This document shows positions 5,652-12,461 of a stretch of 12,679 nt of DNA, in pieces. The position numbers and the translations under genes are program-made. The DNA is from Bacillota bacterium (GTDB lineage Bacteria; Bacillota; Bacilli; Lactobacillales; Streptococcaceae). The notes beneath the pieces were generated by a model, which was not told the origin of the DNA, did not search any database, and saw nothing but the letters and a program-made list of their open reading frames with translations. Positions within the stretch are counted from its first letter, which is position 1. Every line of letters begins with the position of its first letter. The DNA is taken from contig JAJXWC010000053.1 in the NCBI GenBank assembly GCA_021781855.1, positions 1 to 12,679 of the forward strand, read 5' to 3'.

Positions 5652-5685
5652 ACACTATATTATACGAAATATAATATTATGTCAA
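5652..5685 (-). promoter_or_regulatory. padR operon promoter with palindromic operator
   Basis: On the minus strand TTGACA (5685-5680) and TATAAT (5664-5659) are both perfect but 15 bases apart, shorter than the ideal 17. A perfect inverted repeat ATATTATA-CGAAA-TATAATAT (5657-5677) sits between and over them. It extends imperfectly (11 of 13 bases match) to ACA and TGT ends at 5652-5682. PadR proteins bind such ACA/TGT-ended palindromes, so self-repression is the simplest reading. Confidence 0.72.
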
Positions 5686-5686
5686 G

Positions 5687-5713
5687 AAAAAAATCATAGA
5701 AATCTATGATTTT
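5687..5713 (-). terminator. Terminator of thl-mvaA
   Basis: On the minus strand AAAATCATAG and CTATGATTTT form a perfect 10-bp stem with a four-base loop, followed by TTTC. The mvaA stop codon TAG lies inside the stem. The padR -35 box begins one base beyond the T-tract, so the two transcription units lie back to back. Confidence 0.88.
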
Positions 5714-6939
5714 CTCATTTCTTCAAGTAATTTTTTTGCGACTGACTGATTCATCAGTTTTTCCTGTCGCAAAAGTTGTGCAAGTTCGGAAATTTCATCG
5801 GGATGCGCATCAACAGTCATTGCAAGTGCACGTGCTTGTAATCCCATATGTCCCTGTTGTATTCCTTCCGAGACAAGCGCTCGAAGTGCGGCAAGATTTT
5901 GCGCCAAGCCAACGGCAGCAATAATTTCAGCCAACTCTTCAGCTTGCGTGACTTGCAGAATTTCTAGCGCAGCCTGAGCCTTAGGAAGCACTTTGGTGCC
6001 ACCTCCAACACTAGCGACAGGAAGTGGTAAAGTTAATTCACCAAACAAAAAGTCTCCCTCAACTTTCCAAGTTGCCAATCCCCGATACTGACCGTCCAGC
6101 GCAGCAAAAGCATGTATACCTGCTGCAATCGCTCGTGTATCATTTCCCGTTGCAAGTACTACCGCTGAAATCCCATTCATGATGCCTTTGTTATGTGTTG
6201 CCGCACGATAGGGGTCAAGTTTGGAGAATCGTGAAGCAAGCTCAATTTTTTCTGCGACTTCCAAACCATTTCCCGTTTTTGATAAACGTTCAATCGGTGC
6301 TTTACAGGTTACTGTGACCAAAGATTCTGTAGCAAAATTGCTGAGAATACTGAATAGGATTTTTTCTTCTGGAAACCACTGACGAAAAAGCTCCGAAATC
6401 CCCTCCAAGATTGAATTAACAATATTCGCTCCCATAGCATCTTTAACATCAATTTTGAAGTCAATCGAGAGGAAGTTTTCTTCAAAATTTCGGAGTGAAA
6501 TATCGCGTAAGCCACCGCCACGCTTGAGAATAGACGGATAAGCTTTTTCAGCCTGAGCAAAGATTTCTGCTCTGTCTGTAATGATTTTCTCATTAATCAC
6601 GCCTTTATCTTTCACATCGTAAAAGACAATTTGTCCTCTCATCAACCGCTCGCAAATTCTGGCAGAAAACTCTCCTGCCATTCTAGCACCATTTCCCGCT
6701 GCTGCAATGACCGATGGTTCTTCTGTTGCCATCGGAACAATATATTTTTTGCCATTGACAACAAAATTTTGTGCCAAGCCAAGCGGAATTTCAAATTCAC
6801 TGATTTGATTTTCAATAAGATTATTGGCTACTGTCCCATCAAGTGCCGTATTTTCAAGAACTTCCCGTGTTACAGCACCTAAATGAAGTGAATCCAGCCT
6901 TTCAGCTGGAGTCATTTGATAAAATTTTTTATTTTCCAT
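5704..6939 (-). CDS. mvaA: Class II hydroxymethylglutaryl-CoA reductase (mevalonate pathway)
   Basis: Reduces HMG-CoA to mevalonate with two NAD(P)H, the committed step to isoprenoids (undecaprenyl phosphate, menaquinone). With the ATG at 6939 it has 411 residues. The catalytic set is present: Glu in ATEEPS (near 74), the dinucleotide-site motif DAMGAN (near 167-172), Lys in HNKGIMNGI (near 251), Asp in ATGNDTRA (near 267) and His in QQGHMGL (near 364). There is no membrane part, as expected for class II. I chose 6939 over the ATG at 6948 because GGAAA then has proper spacing; at 6948 it would abut the start. It overlaps the thl stop by 11 bases in another frame, giving coupled translation. 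In enterococci the two enzymes are fused as MvaE; here they are separate. Confidence 0.97.
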   Translation of the reverse strand: MENKKFYQMTPAERLDSLHLGAVTREVLENTALDGTVANNLIENQISEFEIPLGLAQNFVVNGKKYIVPMATEEPSVIAAAGNGARMAGEFSARICERLMRGQIVFYDVKDKGVINEKIITDRAEIFAQAEKAYPSILKRGGGLRDISLRNFEENFLSIDFKIDVKDAMGANIVNSILEGISELFRQWFPEEKILFSILSNFATESLVTVTCKAPIERLSKTGNGLEVAEKIELASRFSKLDPYRAATHNKGIMNGISAVVLATGNDTRAIAAGIHAFAALDGQYRGLATWKVEGDFLFGELTLPLPVASVGGGTKVLPKAQAALEILQVTQAEELAEIIAAVGLAQNLAALRALVSEGIQQGHMGLQARALAMTVDAHPDEISELAQLLRQEKLMNQSVAKKLLEEMRKS

Positions 6940-8080
6940 AATGAGCATTTTCCAAAAGAACGGCTAAACCAAGACCACCACCAATACAGAGACTGGCAAC
7001 ACCATAGTGTTTATTTTCTTGGACAAGCTGATAGCTAAGCGTTCCGAGTAACCGTGCACCTGTACTTCCTAATGGATGTCCAAGCGCAATCGAACCGCCA
7101 TAAATATTGACCTTTTCGCTCGGAATACCTAGCTCTCGATTGATTACAATACTCGATGCAGCGAAAGCCTCATTGATTTCAAAAAGGTCTATATCATCAA
7201 TCGTCAACTCTGTTTTTTCAAGTAATTCACGAATAGCTTTGATTGGCGAAATCCCCATATTTTCAGGTGCTACACCAATTTCAGAAGTAGCTTTAATTAT
7301 ACTCAGATACTCAAGCTGATGTTCGTCAGCAAAATCACGCGACGCAAGAAGTAAAGCCGTTCCGCCGTCATTTACAGGAGAAGAATTTCCTGCGGTAAGT
7401 TTACCGTCTGCCTTATAAGCTGTGCGCAGCTGCGCTAATTTTTCTAGTGAAGTGTCTGGACGTGGTCCCTGGTCAATTACAGCCTCGCCAATACTCATGA
7501 GTTCTCGGTCGAATTTATGATTTTCGCGAGCAATGAGCGCTTTCTGGTGTGAATTCAAGGCAAACTCATCCATTTCCTCACGACTAATACCGTGATTTTC
7601 GGCAATAATTTCAACCGTGTGTCCCATTAAATCACCAGAAAATGCGTCAAGCAACCCATCTTTCATAAATGCCTGAACAGGATTTCCAGCGTCATCTGTT
7701 GTTACAACAGGTGTTCCAGACATTTTTTCAACTCCGCCTGCCACAACAACTTCCGCTTCACCAAGCAAAATCGCTTGACGAGCCAAAATCGCTGTTTTCA
7801 TTCCTGAACCACAAACTTCGTTAATAGTCATCGCAGGAACTTCGACAGGCAAGCCTGCATTGACACTAATTTGACGAGCAATATTTTGCCCTTGCCCTGC
7901 TGTGACAACGGAACCGAAAATAAGTGAATTAACTTTTTTTCCAGCTATATTATTGCGTTCAAGCAATTTTTGGACGAGACTTGCACCGAGTTCGACTGCC
8001 GTGAAATCGCTTAATTGCCCATTATATTTGCCTATTGGCGTTCTAATACTATCTAAAATTACTGCTTCTTTCATTTTCAT
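6929..8080 (-). CDS. thl: Acetyl-CoA acetyltransferase (biosynthetic thiolase)
   Basis: Condenses two acetyl-CoA into acetoacetyl-CoA, the first step of the mevalonate pathway. 383 residues, normal for thiolase II. The nucleophile Cys90 is in NEVCGSGMK. The other active-site blocks are NEAFA (303-307), His335 in GHPLGSTGAR and Cys365 in CIGGGLG. The start could be 8080 or the ATG at 8074 (MKMK or MK); no SD sequence exists for either. An extended -10 box ends 8 bases before the first ATG, suggesting a leaderless message. It is followed by mvaA with an 11-base overlap and is divergent from mvaS, so the upper mevalonate pathway is grouped. Confidence 0.97.
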   Translation of the reverse strand: MKMKEAVILDSIRTPIGKYNGQLSDFTAVELGASLVQKLLERNNIAGKKVNSLIFGSVVTAGQGQNIARQISVNAGLPVEVPAMTINEVCGSGMKTAILARQAILLGEAEVVVAGGVEKMSGTPVVTTDDAGNPVQAFMKDGLLDAFSGDLMGHTVEIIAENHGISREEMDEFALNSHQKALIARENHKFDRELMSIGEAVIDQGPRPDTSLEKLAQLRTAYKADGKLTAGNSSPVNDGGTALLLASRDFADEHQLEYLSIIKATSEIGVAPENMGISPIKAIRELLEKTELTIDDIDLFEINEAFAASSIVINRELGIPSEKVNIYGGSIALGHPLGSTGARLLGTLSYQLVQENKHYGVASLCIGGGLGLAVLLENAHYGK

Positions 8081-8088
8081 ACTAAAAG

Positions 8089-8097
8089 ATTATAACA
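8089..8097 (-). promoter_or_regulatory. Extended -10 promoter of thl-mvaA, placed for leaderless mRNA
   Basis: Minus strand TGTTATAAT, then CTTTTAGT, then the thl ATG. Transcription would begin within about two bases of the start codon (or ~6-8 bases before the second ATG). No SD and no clear -35 box. Confidence 0.62.
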
Positions 8098-8136
8098 TAT
8101 TTTCAGAAAAAAAATATCACTTTCTGCCTAAGTTTT

Positions 8137-8145
8137 TGCTATAAT
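8137..8145 (+). promoter_or_regulatory. Extended -10 promoter of mvaS, placed for leaderless mRNA
   Basis: TGCTATAAT, then ATTTTT, then the mvaS ATG at 8152. The expected start site falls on the ATG. No SD can fit, and the -35 position (TCACTT) is poor. It lies 42 bases from the divergent thl -10 box, so one regulator or local supercoiling could affect both. Confidence 0.62.
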
Positions 8146-8151
8146 ATTTTT

Positions 8152-9324
8152 ATGAATAAAAATGAATTAAAAGTTGGTATAGATAAATTATCGTTTTTTG
8201 TGCCTAATTTTTATGTGGACATGACCGATTTGGCTTTGGCAAGACATGTGGAACCTGCGAAATTTCATGTCGGAATTGGACAAGACGAAATGGCGGTTAA
8301 TCCAATAACTGAGGATATCGTAACCTTCGCTACTAATGCTGCTGCTGCTATCGTGAGCGATGCCGATAAAAAACTGATTGATATGGTGATTGTCGGTACA
8401 GAGTCTAGTGTGGACGAATCAAAAGCTTCGGCAGTTGTTGTGCATGGGTTGCTAGATATTCAGCCTTTTGCACGCTCGATTGAGTTCAAAGAGGCTTGCT
8501 ACGCCGCAACGGCGGGCTTGGCGCTCGCACGTGACCATGTTTGGCGACACCCTGAGCGCAAGGTGCTCGTTATTGCGGCGGATATTGCAAAATATGGCTT
8601 ACGCACGGGTGGTGAGCCTACTCAAGGCGCAGGTGCCGTGGCGATGATAATTTCAGCAAATCCACGGATTTTAGCACTTAATTCTGACAATGTAAGTTTG
8701 ACACAGGATATTTACGACTTCTGGCGGCCAATGGGGCAGACTTATCCTTCAGTTGACGGCAAATTTTCTAATAGTGTTTACATTGATGCTTTTGCGCAGG
8801 TTTGGGAGGAGTACTCTGCACGTTTTGGCGCAAAATTCAGCGATTTTGCTGCACTTGCTTTTCACACTCCTTACACAAAAATGGGGAAAAAAGCGTTACT
8901 TCCCAAATTAGAACAAGAATCTGCCGACACTCGCAATCACTTACTTGAGCAATATGAAAAAGGTATCGTTTACAACCGACGCGTTGGTAATTTATACACG
9001 GGTTCACTTTATTTAAGTTTGATTTCTTTACTTGAAAATTCTGAGGACTTGGCGGCTGGTGACAAATTAGGCTTATTTTCCTACGGTTCTGGTACAGTTG
9101 CTGAATTTTTCTCTGGTGAGTTGATGCCTGATTTCAGACATCACTTGCGTGCTGAAGCACATCAGAACTTGCTTGACCGACGAGTAAAATTGTCGATTGA
9201 AGCCTATGAAACGATGTTTAATGAACAAATTGATTTGAATCATAATACGATTTTTGCTGATGATTTGCCTTTTTCGATTTCCGAAGTTCGAGATAATCAC
9301 CGCATTTATCGCAAAACAATTTGA
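8152..9324 (+). CDS. mvaS: Hydroxymethylglutaryl-CoA synthase
   Basis: Condenses acetyl-CoA with acetoacetyl-CoA to HMG-CoA. 390 residues, as in other Gram-positive MvaS. The catalytic triad is visible: Glu84 in GTESSVDESKA, Cys116 in EFKEACYAATAGL and His238 in AFHTPYTKMGKKA. Other family marks are GIGQDEMAV (41-49), GEPTQGAGAVAM and the C-terminal YGSGTVAEFF. The ATG at 8152 is chosen because it follows the -10 box by 6 bases and matches the family N-terminus (VGIDKLSFFVPNFYVDM). It is the only confident plus-strand gene here, divergent from thl-mvaA, and ends in a strong terminator. In lactococcal genomes this gene is also called hmcM. Confidence 0.97.
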   Translation: MNKNELKVGIDKLSFFVPNFYVDMTDLALARHVEPAKFHVGIGQDEMAVNPITEDIVTFATNAAAAIVSDADKKLIDMVIVGTESSVDESKASAVVVHGLLDIQPFARSIEFKEACYAATAGLALARDHVWRHPERKVLVIAADIAKYGLRTGGEPTQGAGAVAMIISANPRILALNSDNVSLTQDIYDFWRPMGQTYPSVDGKFSNSVYIDAFAQVWEEYSARFGAKFSDFAALAFHTPYTKMGKKALLPKLEQESADTRNHLLEQYEKGIVYNRRVGNLYTGSLYLSLISLLENSEDLAAGDKLGLFSYGSGTVAEFFSGELMPDFRHHLRAEAHQNLLDRRVKLSIEAYETMFNEQIDLNHNTIFADDLPFSISEVRDNHRIYRKTI

Positions 9325-9375
9325 CAAACTTGTCAAAAAGACGATTTTCATAATTGAAAATCGTCTTTTTATTTC
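9325..9375 (+). terminator. Strong Rho-independent terminator of mvaS
   Basis: AAAAAGACGATTTTC (9335-9349), loop ATAATT, GAAAATCGTCTTTTT (9356-9370): 15 perfect base pairs with T-runs on both strands, so it may also act on rluE read-through. A smaller inverted repeat TTGACA-AACT-TGTCAA overlaps the stop codon just before it. Confidence 0.95.
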
Positions 9376-9422
9376 AACGGTACGCACTAATCCCCCATCT
9401 TCGCAGCTTTGTTTCTACAAAT

Positions 9423-9447
9423 CTCTTTCGTGGCGAAGCGAAGATAG
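9423..9447 (-). repeat. Possible degraded copy of the GCTATCT-type intergenic element
   Basis: On the minus strand CTATCTTCGCTTCGCCACGA matches the plus-strand stretch near 2313-2333 (CTATCTACGCACTTCGTGCC, then ACGA) with small gaps. ATCTTCGC here is also repeated inverted about 40 bases away. The remaining 9376-9507 spacer holds no gene and no clear rluE terminator. Confidence 0.4.
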
Positions 9448-9507
9448 AACGACTAGATATAGGGCAACCTCATCTCAAAGATATTAAGCAACCTGTAAGC
9501 CGTTTTA

Positions 9508-10038
9508 TTAAACTATTTTATAAGCACCTGATTTCAAATCTCCTAATTCATAGATACCAATCCGTGTGCGAATAAGCCGTAAGGTTGGAAAACCGACAGC
9601 TGCTGTCATTCTGCGAACTTGACGATTGCGACCTTCTTTAATTGAAATTTCAACCCAACTCGTTGGAATATTTTTTCGTTCCCGAATTGGTGGTGTTCTC
9701 TCCCAAAGCCAACTTGGTTCTTCAATTTGGCGAACCTTAGCGGGTAGAGTTTTCCCATCTTTGAGCAAAACTCCTGCTTGTAGCTTTTGGACAGCTTCGT
9801 CAGTTAATCGTCCTTCAACCTGTACCACATAAGTCTTAAATGACTTTAACTTCGGGCTGGTCAAACGATGATTGAGCTTACCATCGTCTGTCAAAAGGAG
9901 CAAACCTTCGCTGTCTTTATCTAGCCTTCCTGCCGCATAAACATTGGGAATATTGATAAAATCTGCTAGTGTTTTACGATTTTCATGGTCTGTAAATTTC
10001 GTTAAAACATCATAGGGTTTATTAAATAAAATAATCAT
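9508..10038 (-). CDS. rluE: 23S rRNA pseudouridine synthase RluE (U2457-type)
   Basis: A pseudouridine synthase of the RsuA/RluB/E/F family that modifies 23S rRNA in the peptidyl-transferase region. 176 residues. The catalytic Asp40 is in AAGRLDKDSEGLLLLT. The family's basic motif EGRNRQVRRMT is at about 135-145. Long blocks match E. coli RluE from memory: FNKPYDVL at the start, SWLWERTPPIRERKNIPTSW (109-128) and VGFPTLRLIR (148-157). There is no S4 domain, and the basic N-terminal extension of E. coli RluE is absent. The ATG at 10038 lies 3 bases after the stop of the HemC-like gene with no strong SD, so its translation is probably coupled to that gene. Target base inferred from homology. 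Confidence 0.88.
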   Translation of the reverse strand: MIILFNKPYDVLTKFTDHENRKTLADFINIPNVYAAGRLDKDSEGLLLLTDDGKLNHRLTSPKLKSFKTYVVQVEGRLTDEAVQKLQAGVLLKDGKTLPAKVRQIEEPSWLWERTPPIRERKNIPTSWVEISIKEGRNRQVRRMTAAVGFPTLRLIRTRIGIYELGDLKSGAYKIV

Positions 10039-10041
10039 AAA

Positions 10042-10401
10042 TCACTTAAAATACCGTTCTGCGAGTACTTTGCGCTCCGTTGCTTCATCTGCAATTTCAC
10101 GTAAAAGTGCAAAGATTAATTCGTCGCTCATACGACAAATAACTGCCAAAACTTCATCGTTAAATGGAAGCATTGCAGCCAAAGTCAATCCGTCAGCCAA
10201 TTCTTCAGGTACCGCTGACAATTCTTGGACGACAAAATCAATTTCATTTGCAATCAAGGCCTCATTTGCCTCACTCACAAAATGCTCTGCCGAAAAATTG
10301 ACAAGCTCTAGTTCCAAATCAGCGTGATTTTTTTGCAGCAATTTCGCTACACAAGTAGTATATTTCTGCTCTGTCATACTATTTCCCAATTTAAATTTCA
10401 T
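10042..10401 (-). CDS. HemC-like single-lobe protein (degenerate porphobilinogen deaminase domain 1)
   Basis: 119 residues from the ATG at 10401, chosen because AGGAG lies seven bases before it; an upstream ATG at 10449 has no such site. Residues 1-~80 follow the N-terminal lobe of HemC: LELELV, then NEALIANEIDFVVQELSAVP, EELADGLTLAAMLPFND. Residues ~83-119 (LAVICRMSDELIFALL, EATERKVLAERYF) follow the HemC segment that returns to domain 1 after domain 2 (GIECRLDD, LLAAL, TAERA in E. coli). Domain 2 and the cofactor domain 3 with its Cys are absent. Key residues are lost: the HSMKDVP motif is QELSAVP, the TRQS arginine is missing, and the GGKG loop is gone. It cannot be an active enzyme. It probably shares a transcript with rluE. 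The homology was read by eye; function unknown. Confidence 0.68.
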   Translation of the reverse strand: MKFKLGNSMTEQKYTTCVAKLLQKNHADLELELVNFSAEHFVSEANEALIANEIDFVVQELSAVPEELADGLTLAAMLPFNDEVLAVICRMSDELIFALLREIADEATERKVLAERYFK

Positions 10402-10763
10402 TAATAGCTCCTGATAATATTTTTTCTCAGCAGTGTAGTGCAAATGCACAGAGATGGCGATTTGACTTCTGGTATAGGATAACCCCCAATGTTAAGCATA
10501 CTGTTATAGCCTTAGCCACTTCGTTTCTTCTCTTGGATGTTATATCATAAATTCAGCGGAAATTTCAATTCCCACCGAATAAGCCTCTGCTTTATTTTCT
10601 AATTATACTAAAAAAATCCTGAAAATCAGGATTTTAAACTTGAGAGTAAATTTTAACCTAGCAAGTGCTTGCTGTCTACGCATGTCGTACTCCAAAAGAC
10701 GAGAACATTTCTCTAAGAAGCTACTAATTCCAAGACTTCAGGGTACGAACAACGCTTGTAAAG
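10402..10763. other. Intergenic region between carB and the HemC-like gene
   Basis: No gene is seen. It holds the carB terminator (10610-10635), a palindrome AGCAAGTGCTTGCT at 10660-10673, and GCTGTCTACGCATGTCG (10671-10687), which resembles the dispersed motif at 2311-2327. A TATAAT on the minus strand at 10607-10602 just after the carB terminator could start transcription towards the HemC-like gene, but it lacks a convincing -35 box. Confidence 0.45.
10610..10635 (-). terminator. Terminator of carB
   Basis: AAAATCCTGA (10613-10622) and TCAGGATTTT (10626-10635) form a perfect 10-bp stem with a three-base loop. On the minus strand it continues into TTTTTTTAG. It lies ~130 bases after the carB stop. 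Confidence 0.88.
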
Positions 10764-12461
10764 TTAAATCGTTCGAGTAGCGAAACTACGACTTTCCATA
10801 ACTTTCAATATTGCCGCCACTGTGTCAAGTGCTGTAAAGAGCGGAATACCACGACTGATTGCCTCTTGACGAATACGGAAACCATCTGTTTCAGCAGTTA
10901 ATGATGCTCGATTGTTGCCCATGGTATTGACAATCGCCTGCACACGACCCCGACGAATATCCTCAACGACCGTCCCTTCTTCATAGTCGCTCCCTGAGAG
11001 TTTCCCGACCTCGCGCACATACAGTCCATTTTCTTGGAAAAATGCTGCCGTTCCCTCGGTAGCTGCAAGTGAATAGCCGATTTCAGCGAAGCCGCGGGCA
11101 AGCTGCAACGCTTCTTCTTTATCGTCATTCGCCACAGTAAAGAGCACCGTGCCATAGTCTTCCATGTGGAGTTTTGCCGCTTCAAAACTCTTATAAAGGG
11201 CTTTTTCAAGCGTGTAATCTGAGCCCATGGCTTCACCTGTGGATTTCATCTCAGGTCCTAAGAGACTGTCAACCTTAGCGAGCTTGGTAAAGCTGAATAC
11301 GGGCGCTTTGACGTGAACCATGTCAGGCGTTGGAGCAAGTCCGCTCTTGTAACCGTGTTGCGCTAAAGTTTCGCCTAAAATCATCTTTGTCGCCAGCTGC
11401 GCCATTGGAATATTGGTCACTTTCGATAAAAACGGCACAGTACGTGACGCACGAGGATTGACCTCGATGACATAGACTTTTTCTTGATGAATGACAAATT
11501 GAACATTCATCATGCCGATGCACTTCAGTCCGAGCGCCAGCTTTTTCGTGTAATCAACAATGGTGTCAATAATATCTTGCGAGAAAGTCTGCGGCGGATA
11601 AACCGCCATTGAATCACCAGAGTGCACACCTGCACGCTCAATGTGTTCCATGATGCCGGGCAGCAGCACATCTGTGCCATCACAAATCGCATCCACTTCA
11701 CATTCGCGACCTTGCAAATAGCTATCGACAAGAACAGGGTGCTCAGGACTGGCTTTGACAGCACGGTTCATATAGTCGCGCAAATCCGCTTCATTATTGA
11801 CAATTTCCATTGCACGTCCGCCAAGGACAAAGGAAGGACGAACAAGAACGGGATAACCGACCTTGTTTGCACTCCGGGCAGCTTCTTCTTCGTTCGTCGC
11901 CGTCTCGCCCGGTGGCTGCGGAATATTCATCTCAACAAGGGCTTGCTCAAACATATCCCGGTCTTCTGCACGGTCAAGGTCTTCAACCTGTGTACCCAAA
12001 ATTTTTACGCCAGCTTTTGACAATGGCGCTGCCAAGTTAATCGCTGTTTGCCCGCCAAACTGAACAATCACACCCTCTGGCGCCTCAAGGTCAATGACAT
12101 TCATGACATCTTCAAAGGTCAGCGGTTCAAAATAGAGCTTATCACTAATCGAAAAATCAGTGGAGACCGTCTCAGGATTACTGTTAATCACGATGGCTTC
12201 AAGACCTTGCGCTTGTATCGCTTTGACGCAATGGACGGTCGCATAGTCGAATTCAACCCCTTGACCGATACGAATAGGCCCTGAACCTAAGACAATGATT
12301 GATTTTTTGTCTGTTTTGACCGATTCATTTTCCCGCTCGTAAGTGCTGTAAAAATATGGCGTGCTGCTCTCAAATTCGGCGGCACAGGTATCCACCATTT
12401 TGTAAACAGGGATGAGCCCATTATTTTTGCGCAAAGTCCGGATTTCATCTGCTGTTGTACC
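10764..12461 (-). CDS. carB: Carbamoyl-phosphate synthase large chain, C-terminal half only
   Basis: Large subunit of the enzyme making carbamoyl phosphate for pyrimidines and arginine. Only ~565 of about 1060 residues remain. Counting from 12461, there is the end of the oligomerisation domain (RKNNGLIPVYKMVDTCAAEF, 11-30), the second ATP-grasp synthetase unit (SGPIRIGQGVEFDY 60-73, QFGGQTAINLAAPL 134-147, VRPSFVLGGRAMEIV 207-221, VIEVNPRASRTVPFLSKV 331-348), and the MGS-like allosteric domain (~435-555, with TEGTAAF and NTMGNNRAS). It ends normally at SRSFATRTI. The first synthetase unit is missing because the reading frame runs into high-GC DNA of another kind just past GTTADEIR. The proper gene start is therefore not in the window. 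Base composition is nearer 50% G+C, above its neighbours. Confidence 0.95.
   Translation of the reverse strand, partial: GTTADEIRTLRKNNGLIPVYKMVDTCAAEFESSTPYFYSTYERENESVKTDKKSIIVLGSGPIRIGQGVEFDYATVHCVKAIQAQGLEAIVINSNPETVSTDFSISDKLYFEPLTFEDVMNVIDLEAPEGVIVQFGGQTAINLAAPLSKAGVKILGTQVEDLDRAEDRDMFEQALVEMNIPQPPGETATNEEEAARSANKVGYPVLVRPSFVLGGRAMEIVNNEADLRDYMNRAVKASPEHPVLVDSYLQGRECEVDAICDGTDVLLPGIMEHIERAGVHSGDSMAVYPPQTFSQDIIDTIVDYTKKLALGLKCIGMMNVQFVIHQEKVYVIEVNPRASRTVPFLSKVTNIPMAQLATKMILGETLAQHGYKSGLAPTPDMVHVKAPVFSFTKLAKVDSLLGPEMKSTGEAMGSDYTLEKALYKSFEAAKLHMEDYGTVLFTVANDDKEEALQLARGFAEIGYSLAATEGTAAFFQENGLYVREVGKLSGSDYEEGTVVEDIRRGRVQAIVNTMGNNRASLTAETDGFRIRQEAISRGIPLFTALDTVAAILKVMESRSFATRTI

Noticed and set aside
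6929..6948. Frameshift splitting an MvaE-type thiolase-HMGR fusion
   Set aside because: thl ends in its normal C-terminus with its own TAA, and mvaA has its own SD and a normal N-terminus in another frame. Separate genes are the known lactococcal arrangement.
6939..6948. mvaA starting at the upstream ATG (MLIM)
   Set aside because: The only SD-like sequence (GGAAA) would directly abut that ATG; the ATG at 6939 has normal spacing.
10401..10440. TTGCAC-18-TATTAT as a promoter for the HemC-like gene
   Set aside because: Its start site would fall inside or just before the SD, leaving about eight leader bases. The strong SD implies a longer leader, so I do not call it.
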